From: Lingula anatina
Lineage: Eukaryota > Brachiopoda > Lingulata > Lingulida > Lingulidae
Direction: 5' to 3'
Length of the DNA stretch: 39,903 nt
NCBI RefSeq assembly: GCF_001039355.2
Contig: NW_019773852.1
Location: 1 to 39,903 of the forward strand
Shown: one piece after another, positions 1 to 11,321 of the stretch
Layout of the letters: the number at the start of each line of letters is the position of its first letter
Numbering within the stretch: the first letter of the stretch is position 1
Notes under the pieces: generated by a model
Told to the model about the DNA's origin: nothing
Seen by the model: only the letters and a program-made list of their open reading frames with translations
The model's database searches: none
Translations under genes and position numbers: made by a program

Positions 1-235
1 CAGGGTTTCTCGCTTAACTGCTTTCAGCTTAAGCGGCTTAGATGTCTGGCTCCCCTACTGAAGCTGCTAAACGATAATTGATTCCCCTCTAACAGCTTCA
101 GTAGGCGTGACAGACATTTAAGCCGCTGAAGTTGGAGTAATTTAGCAAGAATCGCCTCAGAAATAGATTGATCCACAATTAGTACGACAGGGTCTGGGAA
201 TGGTCCCTAATGGTCTTGGTCTGAAGGAAACCCTG
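1..235. mobile_element. Fold-back MITE-like element at window start
   Basis: The ends are a perfect 9-bp inverted pair, CAGGGTTTC (1-9) and GAAACCCTG (227-235). Inside is a long imperfect hairpin: 32-48 pairs with 111-127 (17 nt, one mismatch) and 54-66 pairs perfectly with 93-105 (CCTACTGAAGCTG). Nested inverted repeats with matching termini and no coding capacity fit a non-autonomous fold-back element. The window begins exactly at the left terminus, so no target-site duplication can be checked. The family is not recognised. Confidence 0.5.
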
Positions 236-326
236 TATAATAACAATACTGGAAATGTATTTTTTAAATCAAAACTTGAATCAAAATAATGGCATACAAA
301 CATAATGACACTGAACATTTTCTTAA

Positions 327-350
327 ATATATATATATATATATATATAT
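327..350. repeat. (AT)n microsatellite
   Basis: Uninterrupted alternating AT tract of about 24 nt. The rest of 236-559 is AT-rich sequence downstream of the last visible phosphatase exon. I see no further C2-domain exon there. Confidence 0.9.
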
Positions 351-559
351 TTCTTGAGAGACCGAGAGAGAGAAGGGTCATGGCGAGAGTCTTGCGATAT
401 TGAGATTGCCCAATGGCATAAAAATACCCAATAAATGCACAAAACTGTCTGTTAATGTGTATCAACTCTCCTGATGATAATGATAACACTCGCACTCTCT
501 CTTCTTCACCACTGATGAAAAAAGTCAGCCTCATTGGTCAAAATATAAAGTATGCTTAC

Positions 560-710
560 GTGAGCCTGTTCAAACAAGCCACAGTGCACCAGCCATGTAC
601 AGATCATGGTGCCTGTCCGTCCCTTGCCTCCCTTACAATGCACTGCTATGATGTTGTTTTGATCTTCATTCATCCAAGCTTCTACACTCTTAGCAAAGGT
701 TATCATATCC
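560..710 (-). CDS. TPTE: Phosphatase active-site exon of TPTE/VSP
   Basis: The exon encodes DMITFAKSVEAWM, then IIAVHCKGGKGRTGTMICTW, ending GLFEQAH before donor GTAAGC. The CX5R loop has nucleophile Cys402 and Arg408. The GGKG form of the loop is the one seen in active voltage-sensing phosphatases, whereas PTEN has AGKG. All catalytic residues of the loop are intact, so an active enzyme is expected. The exon ends in phase 0; no following exon was found in 1-559. Confidence 0.95.
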
Positions 711-3700
711 CTGAAGTGTAAAAAAAAACTTATGTGTATGTACACATATTTCAAACATTATGAGCTTAATTTATTCACAAAGTTTTAATGTTTTGCTCTA
801 TTACTTAAAACTTTTTCATGTCATTTTTTTCAATTTCAGTGGTTCAGACCAAATGTGCTATTCTTTTGTGTTTAAAGAATAAAAATATTGTACTCCAAAA
901 ATGTTTGGGAATTAGTTTAAGACTGACAATAATTATACTCTGGCTATAATCAATTCTACAACAGTTATCAAACAATCCAATAAGACTACCCCTCTACCAA
1001 TTTTATGAAATTTTATGAAATAAATAATGGGGTTTTTGAACTTTACATAAGCTGTCTTTTAGTGAAATATCTTTATATATCATACTTGAGTTCTGGTACA
1101 TTGTGGTCATCAATATAGACCCTCTCCACTCTGTTGTGGAATAATGTCTCATCATACCCTCTCTCACCTAAAAATAATAAATAACCGAATGAATGAATGA
1201 ATGAACATTTGTCCATTTTCATTAATTTTTGTCCAATGCTAAGCAATATGTTAATATTAATGGCATTATTGGTTAACAACAACTTTTTTCAACTTGTAAC
1301 TCTTTCAGCTTGACATCTTCATTAATGCACCTTGGTAGTTTAACCAAAAATGAGATGGTTTAGAATTTTTAAGTTTAACAAGCCAAACATCCTAAATGAA
1401 AAAAAAATCTTTTTTTTTAATTCTCCAATTTTACATTATATTTCAATTATAACATGCTTGTAAGTTACACTGAACACCTACTATCTCACTTCTCATACTT
1501 ACTGCAGAGGTTATATATTTTGTAATGGTCCTTGTGCTTGGTGTCAAAAAATCTTGCAACTTCCTGAAAGCAGTTGGTGTAATTGTTTCAGACTAAACAA
1601 TTAAAGCATGCATTTAAGATATCCTACAGGTAACTGAAAATGCTTTGAAGTCTTATTTTCATGTCTAAATATCCTGTCTAATATTTCTCATTTCCAGACA
1701 TAAAAACAATGAAACCTCTCAAATAAAAGTTAATCTGGAGTCTACTTGATACTGACCTTTCTATCTGAGATTAAGAATTTAAATGAATCACAGTTCATTT
1801 AGAAGTAAGTTATTTCATTAGAAACTGTACAAGTTTGAACAATTTGCGCGCAGGAGAAAAAATGCTTTTTTTTCTAAAAGAAAATTACATTTTGGTGTCA
1901 GGATTTATCCCAAATAGAATACAGGTACCTTTAACTTCAACTTCACAACTTACAATACTTAAGCTGGGTGCTACTAGAAAGTGCTAGTGCATATTTGGCA
2001 GGCCAACTTGCCAAATTTGGCTAACATTTTATTTTGGCAGTGATATAAATGTAGCTGTTGCTCCTTTTTTTTATAAAATGATTAAGGATTTGGTATCTTA
2101 GGGATTCAGAATCAAACAGCGCACCAGTCTAGAAATGTCATATAATGTATGTTTCTGTAAATATACTTTGTTAATTTGATTCAAATACACTTATAAATTA
2201 CTATATAATTTTTGAGCCCATGTGTACAAACTCACCTGGATTGGGTTTCTATAAACTGACATGATTCCAGTAGAAGGAAATGACATTGCAATCACCCTTT
2301 CTGTAATATAAAATAATAATACAGGAGACTGGGGTAGCGCTAGCAATTTTTTTCGCCTAGCCAAATCACCACTTTTTTGTCAATTTGTTATCAAAATGGT
2401 TATAATTTGACTAAAACAAGTCAAATCAAGCCCTTTTTCTTAGCCAATTTAAGAGAGTTTTAGCATTTGGCTAAATTGGCGAGTGTTAGCGCTATCCAAG
2501 GGAGACATTTACAAGGCATCAATCTCAGCAATTAGAGTACTGATAAAACATTTACATTTATCAGTGTGCAGTGTTCCACAGAGAATATAAAAATATAAAA
2601 GGTAAAGTAATAGATTTATTGATAAAATTAACTTATTTTGGGTTAGAAGACAACATCCAAAATTAACATGAAAGCACTTCATTATTTTATATACCAGAAT
2701 GTGCCTCAGTGTACAAACAAAGAATGTGTAACTCTGGGTGAAATCAGTAAACAACAGCCACATGAGTCAATGACCCCATATGCCAGGGAAAGATCTCTAT
2801 GCAAGTGTGAGGTAAAAAAGGGTGTCTTCTTCCAGTGTCTGAATGAAAACTAATTCTGAACAATAAGCTATAGATACTAGGCCATTAGCCTGAGTTATAG
2901 TTCAGAGGGGTATTGAATATCTACTCTACAAATGGACAGCCAAGTAAAAATGCACATGTAAATGTTGTCCAAAAATTCACAGTACAGAAATGTAGAAAAT
3001 TAGTGAATATCGAGAAAAATATCTTTGAAAATGTTGTAAAAAAACTTCTCTCTGTGACCGTGGAGGAGGGTATGAATGTCCCCACAGACAACATGCCCCA
3101 TATCATTCATTATCTGCTTTAATTGGAATGACCTTCAACTTGATCTTGATATGTAAATTTATAAATGATATACATATTTCACCATATGTACAGGTATCAT
3201 TAATTTGAAAACATTATCTAACTGGGGTTTGCCCTCACCTGAAATACAATGGCACTGCCTGATAACACAGTTGGTCAAATCAAAATAATATGGAAATATT
3301 CCATTTTAGTAAGCCTTGCACCTTAAAGCTTTGTTTATATTACTACAATTAAACAACCAGACTCAGTTTTGGACCATATAACAGTTGCCCCGTCCTCTGA
3401 AACACCTTTTTTCCTCATTTAAGTACATTTCTCCACCCCTCACATATCAAAAGAGCTAAACTGAACACATGCTGCATACCTGTCACGTAACATAAATCCA
3501 GATCAAAACCATCTTTCTGGTATCTTCTCTTGTTTTCTGAGACCATCAGTCGAGAGGCCTTGGCAACATTCTTTCTCTCCGTGTAAATGATTCGAATGAT
3601 GAGTATGCCTCTGATCAGACGGCCAGCAATAACTAGTCTGAAAACAGCAACAAAAACATTAATTTTGAAAATTTTGTTTAAATTTTTTAAATATTACTTT

Positions 3701-6700
3701 TAGTTCTCCACACTACAACAGCATACACCTTATTATACACATATTATATTTTCCTATTAAGACTGTTGTAAAGTATAAACAGAAAAATGTTCACTAGTAA
3801 AATTCATGTATTCAAGAACTGAATGGATATCCCCTTTTTATAAAATATTTTTGAAAAGTGCTTTTAAACAAAAGAAGCACAGAATATGTTCCCAGTGCCG
3901 TTAATATTTTATATCAAATAAATAAAATTCACAATTCTACATAAAACTCCACAATAACTAGACTTACTTTCCCAACTCAGCATTCTGCTGTAAGTTTCTT
4001 AAATCTAAAGCTGTATATATAGGAGTGAAAATGAAGGCTATCAACACCACCACAAAGTCAACCACATCCACCCAGTTTTTGAAGAACAGTTTTGGGCTGA
4101 AAAATAACAAAAAATACAAACAATTAGTTATCTTGAAGAACTGATTTCTTCATTCTCCTAAAATACTTTTTTCTAAGAAGATTTTTCAATACAATTTTAT
4201 GTTAGTATTGCTGTGTGGTTCTGACATTTTAACAACTTACAGCGAATGTTTGATACAGCGATGAAAAATTTAAGTAAAATATTGTATAATTCTAAGCCCT
4301 GTCAGCTTTTTGGTAAATTTTTGTAAATGCAGATTGTATTTTATAGTTTTTATTCATATAGGCATGTATTGTTTAAATAGCAAGACTTAATCCAATCATC
4401 CTGAGAATCCAAATAGTATAAGAGTGAGTGGTCATGGCTACAATTACTAAAACACATAGAGTGACAAAACAAAATGCACTTTTACCCACAATACATATTT
4501 TTTGCAAGCAGGAATCCTGTAAGCATTAAGTCAGAAATAAAGTTTGCACTTACCCTCTCCCAAATATCCTAGCAATCACCTCTGTCATAAAATAACATGA
4601 AAAAATGAGAGCAACAACATCAAAGCCTTTCTTGCTGTCTGTGGTGATTGATATATCAACAATCACCAGTACAATGTCTATGAGAATGAGCACCATTGTG
4701 ACCAGTCTGAAGATAATATGTTCTACAACCTTCCTCACCATTAACTGTGCATGTCTGAAAGAGAGAGAGAGAGAGCAAAAATTACATAATGTATGTATAT
4801 TTTTTACTGAAATATTTTGAATTGGCAAAGTGTACTGTTATTCATGTTGCCATTGACCTCTGTGTTTTTTCAACCTAATTACTTTTGGCAAATAACTATT
4901 TTTTACTTTCGATATCTTTTTAACATTGGTGTATAACAAAAGTAAAGCCAGCTACTTAAAAGAGGTTTTAGAAAACATTTTCCATTTGACAAAGTATTTT
5001 GTAATGAAAATATGTTCTGATATATAGAAATCAGACGTAATAACTTCGTATAGCATACATTATACGAAGTTATCGGATATTTATAATCTTATTTCTATTA
5101 TTATTTATATTATTTTATTTATATTACTTATTTTTACCTACGTTACTTTACCGAAAAAACCTAAGAGTATGTTTCCAACACACAATTNTGAGATGGGTAC
5201 AGGGGCCCTTACCGTCTAGGAGGAGAAGCGGTAACGGTAGCCGTCCGGCGGAGCCGGCGGAACGATCCGGACGGGACCGAAACCATGTGTACCGCCAGCG
5301 CTAACGCTGGTGGTACAATAAGTAAATAAATACTGAAAGTGTACTGAGAAGCTTTTGGGAGGTTTTGAAACTAAATCTCAAAAACTAAAACTCTAAATCT
5401 CTCTAACGCTGGTGGTACAAATATTAAATCAACATAATTTAAGGAAAGACATTCCATTCTTTTATGTATTCTATAACTTCCCTTAATTTAGAATTCAGCT
5501 TTATAGTTAATACATCATAATCATTATGCAGATGAAATTACCATGAAACAAGGCAGATTACAGACTGCATAAGATTGGAAACGGTTAATTAGAGTGGAGG
5601 CAGGTCTTGATCAACTCTCTGAGTCACATATTAAACAATACGCCAATTAATATGTGATATATAAGTGATCACTAATTGTCACCAATAACCAAGGCAACCA
5701 AACCCTTTCTAATGTGTAAGTAATGAATTGAAGTGTGGGTTGCAATCTATGTATTTATTGTGTTCTTTCAGTATAAAGTTTCCGTAGCATTAACGTACAC
5801 TGTACATATTTAATTGGCACAGCTGATTAGATCAAAGCACTTGTCAGCTTTCTGCTTAGATGAGTGAAACATCATGAGAACAAATTCCACTGATCAAATG
5901 TGTGCATCCAGACAGAAGACAGCAGCCTACAGTGTTCTGTGAGCCACAGTGAGCTATAATCCAATCCATTTCCAACGGTTAGGAAGGCAATTTGATAGCT
6001 TCAAAATACGATTGAATCTTAACTCAGGCTTGACCATACACTCTCTGCTTTATGCATGTTGAATATATATACACTCTGCTTTGCAACTATTCTTATCTTT
6101 TGAAGTAGAGGTAACAAAGGATATTTTCAGAGCTCTGTTGGCAATCAGATGACCCATTGTATGAGTTATCTTTACATCAATGTTGCACTGAACATGAATC
6201 ATATCCCAATAGGATGTGTCAGCACCATTCACGCAACGTGGAAGGAAGTCAAGAGAGTAAATACCCGGTCCACAAGTGAAGGCCAATGGCCAAAACACAT
6301 TTAATCTGTTGCAGTGATTAAATTATGCAAGTGCCTCTTTCTGGAATGAAACTGTTCAGTTTGCCACTTTTAAAATATAGTTTCAGCCAACTTACAAAAC
6401 ACTTGATATTGTTTCACACCCAATGCTTCAATCTAATAAATTTCAAAGATGGAAAGAAAGAAGAAAGAAAAGGAAAAAGGAAGGAAGGCATGCCAGAATT
6501 AAAAGAGAAAGAGAGAAAAAAAAGAAATAATTACAGATAGACATGTCTTACTCCAGAGGTGTTTCTGCTGTATAACGGTCCCCTGCAGGATCCTCAATGT
6601 GTTGTGGCCCCCCTTGCTGAGCCTCTGTATCGTAAAAAGTACCATTGGTCCCAGAAGATGCACGTATGACATGTTTATCACTTGAAACAATCTAGTAAAA

Positions 6701-7726
6701 TAAAAAGAAATTTACCATGAGATCTAGGATCATGCAACTAAAACACAAATCTTGAAAAAATAAAGTTGTAATAAGTACTAGTAGCAAATCAAAGCATGGC
6801 CTTATGATAAGCACACTTACATTATGGAATAAGTATCCCCCATCAGTTAATTTTTATGGCCTTTTTACATCATACCCCTACTCTATAACACCAATTTCCC
6901 TTAAATGAGTTTCAAAAAGCTTTTGTAATTCTAACAAAAAATGAAATAAAATAAGCACTTACAACTTAACTTATGTACTTCAGAATATAATATACATGTA
7001 TTTGGTCAAATATTTCGCCATTTATTTTCAGTTACTTTCTTCCATTCTGTACTATTGCTAACACAATCGACATGTATAAAGCGCCTATACCTGTACATCG
7101 ACGCCATCTTGGTCAAGGCGCACCTCCGTCATGATCTCTTCATTTTGTGCTTTTGGCGGCATAACCATGTCTTCTTCTTCCTCATCATCAAACCTTTGGT
7201 AGTTCATGGTACCCTCTTCTACTAGTTCAGGGGCTGTAGGAAATAGTAATCACATTTTAAGAACAGTCATGTTGCTATATAGGGATAATAAACATACTTG
7301 TACATTAAGTCAATGGTAAATTACAGCAGTTGCAATTATGTAATGGTTTTAGATCATCAATCATATTTTTAAATTCTTCTTGATCCATTTCCTCACTCTA
7401 CTACTGCAAATTTATTTCTCCATATACCCATTTACCACATCTATTCCTTCCAATTTAGTACAAGTGTACTGTATGAAATGATGTCTCTTTCTTTTTATGG
7501 AGACTGAAGAGGTGGACAAGGTGGAGAAGGCATGTTATACAGAGGGAACAACTGGTGAAATGGCCAGCCACTTACCCATTGCTTTGTCCACTTTGTCAAC
7601 CATGAGCACTCTAGAACATGTATCAGTTTGTTCAACTAATAACTTTACAGCAGTTCCAATGCTCCCATAGGAACTGTTTCTTTCTGGAGTTGCTATTAAA
7701 TTGTCTATTGTACTTGGTCGCTCCAT
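560..7726 (-). CDS. TPTE: Voltage-sensing phosphatase (TPTE/VSP family), 5' ten exons, 3' end outside window
   Basis: Exons in transcript order: 7576-7726, 7091-7233, 6552-6691, 4554-4754, 3968-4096, 3480-3637, 2236-2300, 1503-1563, 1086-1167, 560-710. All have GT/AG junctions and compatible phases, giving 427 codons. The start is ATG at 7726 (MERPSTID). The N-terminus is acidic and cytosolic (about residues 1-145), followed by S1-S2, S3 and S4 exons, a VSP linker (VSENKRRY..DGFDLDL), and a PTEN-like phosphatase with HCKGGKGRTG (Cys402, Arg408). The family couples membrane voltage to dephosphorylation of phosphoinositides such as PI(4,5)P2 at the plasma membrane. The remaining phosphatase residues and the C2 domain should lie left of position 1, so the gene is partial here. 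A loxP-containing foreign segment interrupts the 4755-6551 intron. PTEN itself is excluded by the voltage sensor and by GGKG instead of AGKG. Confidence 0.95.
2332..2498. repeat. Imperfect fold-back element in TPTE intron
   Basis: The left end GGGTAGCGCTAGCA and the reverse complement of the right end (GGATAGCGCTAACA) match with few differences. TAGCCAAAT/ATTTGGCTA motifs recur on opposite strands within. No open frame is present. A nearby stretch (about 1962-2045) has similar GCCAAAT/TTGGCTAA motifs and may be a fragment of the same family. Assignment as a mobile element is inference. Confidence 0.4.
3480..3637 (-). CDS. TPTE: S4 voltage-sensor helix and VSP linker exon of TPTE/VSP
   Basis: The exon reads LVIAGRLIRGILIIRII, then KNVAKASRLMVSENKRRY and KDGFDLDLCYVT. 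Positive residues are spaced K-x5-R-x2-R-x5-R. This matches the vertebrate TPTE S4 as I remember it, with Lys in place of the outermost Arg. The linker after S4 is the polybasic segment that couples sensor movement to the phosphatase in this family. The membrane placement is from family knowledge; the charges are read from the sequence. Confidence 0.93.
3968..4096 (-). CDS. TPTE: S3 exon of TPTE/VSP
   Basis: Encodes KLFFKNWVDVVDFVVVLIAF followed by IFTPIYTALDLRNLQQNAE. The hydrophobic stretch with the WVDVVDF acidic pair is the S3 helix; the polar tail is the S3-S4 loop. Both ends are in phase 2, joined to the S1-S2 and S4 exons. Confidence 0.92.
4554..4754 (-). CDS. TPTE: S1-S2 exon of TPTE/VSP
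   Basis: A hydrophobic segment with internal aspartates (LVTMVLILIDIVLVIVDI) is S1. After a short polar loop, DVVALIFSCYFMTEVIARIF is S2, ending with a glutamate and an arginine as in other voltage-sensor domains. A GA-rich tract (4757-4773) lies at the acceptor, giving a CT-rich polypyrimidine tract on the coding strand. Confidence 0.92.
5036..5073. other. Exact loxP site: residual mate-pair library linker
   Basis: Positions 5040-5073 hold arm ATAACTTCGTATA, spacer GCATACAT and arm TATACGAAGTTAT. This is the 34-bp bacteriophage P1 loxP site in reverse orientation, with no mismatch. The four bases before it (CGTA, 5036-5039) extend the match to the first 38 nt of the biotinylated circularisation linker of Roche/454 Titanium paired-end libraries, as I recall that linker. 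After it the sequence departs (CGGA instead of ACGA). An untrimmed linker in the assembly is far more likely than a natural loxP in an animal intron. Confidence 0.93.
5074..5187. other. Very AT-rich segment between linker and gap
   Basis: Low-complexity runs such as TATTATTTATATTATTTTA are followed by a less biased end. Because a mate-pair linker joins the two ends of a long fragment, sequence beyond it may come from a different locus or molecule. I see no gene in it. Confidence 0.5.
5188..5188. other. Single-N join 1
   Basis: An isolated N between an AT-rich segment and a GC-rich block. It is 115 nt past the linker, in line with a scaffold join. Confidence 0.8.
5189..5420. other. GC-rich hairpin block of probable foreign or chimeric origin
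   Basis: About 5205-5316 is strikingly GC-rich compared with everything around it. It has an 8-bp inverted pair CCGTCCGG (5241-5248) / CCGGACGG (5267-5274) and a direct repeat CCGGCGG (5245, 5254). A hairpin GTACCGCCAGCG (5289-5300), loop CTAA, CGCTGGTGGTAC (5305-5316) has one G-T type mismatch. The 18-mer CTAACGCTGGTGGTACAA occurs at 5301 and again at 5403. GC clusters in AT-rich sequence are seen in organelle genomes and at some transposon ends. I do not recognise the family and no reading frame is supported. Confidence 0.4.
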
Positions 7727-10700
7727 GTTAAAGATACTTATTTTCTCAGCAAAAATCTATTATCAATTAACTGGTGCACTGTTCAGCTGTTCAATGTATG
7801 CTGCAGTTAAGGAATATATCCAAAATACAGCAAAAGCATCAGTTTACTCGTTGTACTCTTTCAGAAACAGAATTTAGCCAATCTCCCTAGCTCCAGGTTA
7901 ATACAATACAATCAAAGGCATTCATGTTTCATTTACAGTCTACTGCATCATAAAACAAACACTTCCTATACTGGAAATATCACCTGGTTATAATTCTATT
8001 GAAATGCTCCTCAGGTGGTATTATCTACTTCTGTAGATACTATCAATAAGTACAAACAATAAGGAGAGTAAATACCATAGAAATATTCATCTATCAAGAG
8101 TGCCTCTGATATATTTTTCACCATTGACACAAACTTCGCCTGGAACATATATACCCTTTGAATGAAATCCAATCAAGTTGATTGTATCCCACTTTCTATT
8201 GTTTTCAAACCAATGTGATCTTTTTCATGTATTGATCCATTGAGCAGGTGATACATGATCCATTCCCTGAAGAGCTTTCCTTCATTAAAATTTTATCCAG
8301 GGTACTGTCCGGACTATACTATTCAGGTGACCCAATATTTTCCAGCCAGTATTGTTTCAAGTCTCTGACTGTCAACTTTTTTTTAAATTAGTTCAAACTG
8401 TTTGGAGTATTCCAGTTGTTGTTGAAGTTGTTATTCAGAGGTCTATCCCCTCTTTTTATAATAGTATCAAATTGTACGTGCGTCAATGTTTTCAATTATG
8501 GTATTATCATTTTTCAGGTGATCATTCATCTGCTGGTAAAGTATCTTCAGGTTAACTCCCCACAGCAACAACTTCTTTTGCTACATGCACTAAAGTTGTC
8601 CATTATTGAAATTATTGTACTGATATGACCAGATCTCCTACGGGTAAGTAGGTTCCACTGTCATTCAAGAAGACTATAACACCTGGTAAGAAAATAATAT
8701 TTGGATGTCAAGTTCAAGACAATTATATTCTTATCAATTACCAGGTACATGTATCTAACACATCTAATTACATCTGATACCTCTGCCTCCATAAAAATTA
8801 TAATTGCCTATACCTATACCTCTAAAAAAGGGAAAGTTTTCATCAAGGATGCACATAATCAACAATTAATTGTCACATATGGAGTCAATCCAAATAACTG
8901 ACAGTTTTAACAGTTTTAAAAAAGCAATAAAACATTTGGACCTTATTTCTCTGTACTGCTCACTTAAGAATATCCAATGCTCTCCAAAAATGTTGTCAAG
9001 AAGCTGCAGTCTATCCCCTCTTTTTAGTCCAACCTTGCGCCCTAAAATCTGTCTGGCTATTTTACACACGTGTTCATTTCCTTTATCACCACATAAGAAA
9101 AAAAAGTAACATCCTATATTATTCAGCAATTTGTTATCAGCAAGCACTATGTCTGCATTAGTGGAAATACACCACACCTGAACCAAAAATTGGCTAAATG
9201 CAAAAACTGCTATTCACTACTTCCTCCCATTGATGCACATATTGAATTCTTTATTCACATATCCTCTTCCAATGTGTGTGCAATATAGTAGAATGTACCT
9301 GTCAAGGTTCGATGATGTAACGCTAGTACTCATTCAATTTTGAGTACCCCAGGAAAGAATGTCACTCTACCATTAATGCATGAAGTTCACAAAGCTGCTA
9401 GTCATGGAGAGTACTGTATGTTTGATGGAGCAGAATGTTAGATGATACTATGCACTGTAACTGATCCTGTGCCTAAGCACTCATAAAACTACTTGTTTCT
9501 GTCACTTTTTAGTCCCAAGTCCAATTACAATTGAATATTAAAGAAGAAAACATGTACATGGTAGCATAGTTCGATATTGTGTTGATTATCTGGATGATGT
9601 TACCATAAAATATAAACAAGTTATGCTCTCGCTCCAGTGTTTGTATATCCTGTTTTATCAACTTTAGTAACCCATCAGTGTTTTACATTCCCTGCTACAA
9701 GAGGTTTCCTCGTCACTTGCAGGTTATCTTCCCAAAAGGTGAACACAGGCAATAGAAACTAATCCTGCTTCTAAATGTCACAAAAATATGTCATATTTTC
9801 CTGAGTTGACGTAAAGAGTAACTGATCTACCAATGTTGTTACAAATACTTAATGTATTGCATACTAGTTATCTGCAACCTGTAAACAATGTCCGAAGCTC
9901 ATGCTGTAAATGGCCGTTTCCACTCCAACAATGCAATTAATGGAATCAAGAAAAATGCACGCTTTTATCTCTTTTCAGCGCTTTGTCCACTATAAAGTTG
10001 GCTACCAGTAACTGCATTAAATTAGCACTGTATATCATCCTATGGCAAGCTCAGGTGATGATAAGACGTCCTGTGACTAAAAACATTCCATAATCGGCAC
10101 AGAGCTTCAGCTAATCTGTGTGCGGAGGAGAGAGGTGAATGTGCAGTTCGATAGTAATCAGATAAATTACCTTTTTGTATTGGTTTTAGGGCGAGTGGTT
10201 TTAAAAGCAGCAGCCCCATTGTGTTCTATATTTGTAATCATGCTATTTTTATTCTATTTACACATGCTTGTATGTTTATTTATTAAAAGAGGTAGTGACT
10301 GCCCAACTCAAGAAGATAAAACATAATGTAGGATTTTTTTTTTCAGATTTCACTGACAATGACTTTCTAAATTGACCACATTAGTGTGCAATCTTTCCAA
10401 TCATCTCCACTTGGTGATGATTCAACAGTCTTATTCTGAGTTACATTGGTTCCTCTGAGACAACAATATCAGTCCTGAGTATAATTATTTTATGAAGTAA
10501 GAGCTTTAGCACAGAAATTATTTGCAAACATTTTTAATCTTATCTTTTTATTGTGAACACAGCCCATTATTGAGTTTTTTTTTCTTATAACTAATGGCTA
10601 TGTTTACTCAAAATATCTCCTGGTACAGTGTAACATCTTCATATCAGTCCCTTGATAAACTCTGTATGAGTGCTTGCATGTGTGCACTTCCCTTTTCCTC

Positions 10701-11265
10701 AACCCCACTTTTTAATGCTAACACAGAGGTTTCTGGCTTGATCCAACTGACAAGATCTAGGGTAACCATTCTGTCCATAAGGATTAATGTTGACTGCATT
10801 TTCTCATGCACAGACTGCAAATGACTCTTGTAATTACAACTTATCAGAAGTCACAAATTGAAAAGAAAATACAACACCTGAATAGCAGTACTCTGGAAAA
10901 ATGTACTCTATAATGTAATTGCAATTACCACTGCTGTCACAACACACACTCTAAAACTGACTCGCTCCTTATTTCTGATTTACTGAGCTAGGCTTAATTA
11001 TTGATTTAATGCATTCAGCAACAGACCATCATCCATGTACATTAGTGTGTCCTGAATTATTTCCCATCAATGCTACATCATCTTTCAGTGGTATCTAGCT
11101 ATGTACCAATGAAGCCATAAATGTATCATTCCAACAGTTGAATCTGACACATCATAATATATATTAGGCATGTGCAGTCAATTTTTGGAACAACCTAAAA
11201 ATATCCAAATGGCCATTTACAGCTGACCAATTTTAGTCAAAAGTTGATCTATTATAGTTATAAGT

Positions 11266-11321
11266 ATGATAGATTGCATTACATGACATTAATTATAATG
11301 TCATGTAATGCAATCTATCAT
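11266..11321. repeat. Perfect 26-bp inverted repeat with 4-nt loop
   Basis: Arm 11266-11291 (ATGATAGATTGCATTACATG...) is the exact reverse complement of 11296-11321, separated by ATTA. It lies mid-intergenic with no flanking duplication that I can see. Confidence 0.9.

Noticed and set aside
157-534. A 125-codon minus-strand frame considered as the next phosphatase or C2 exon
   Set aside because: It lacks the expected motifs after the active site (YFGERRTD, GVETPSQ) and runs through an (AT)n repeat.
1962-2045. A hairpin with TTTGGCA/TGCCAAA arms
   Set aside because: Arms of only seven bases in AT-rich sequence; noted only as a possible fragment of the 2332-2498 family.
5040-5073. A natural Cre/loxP-type recombination site or integrated P1-like phage
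   Set aside because: Exact loxP plus linker-specific flank, no phage genes, and proximity to a gap point to library linker.
8866-9186. A 106-codon minus-strand open frame with a basic stretch (RQILGRKVGLKRGDRLQLLD)
   Set aside because: No recognised domain, no clear splice partners, and the sequence upstream and downstream is full of stops. A shared AAAAGAGGGGATAGAC at about 8447 suggests decayed repeat, not a gene.
10120-10326. A 68-codon plus-strand frame with a strongly hydrophobic stretch, considered as a missing ANKLE2 membrane exon
   Set aside because: Hydrophobic runs are common in AT-rich translations. The only candidate donor gives phase 1, whereas the LEM exon acceptor would need phase 0.
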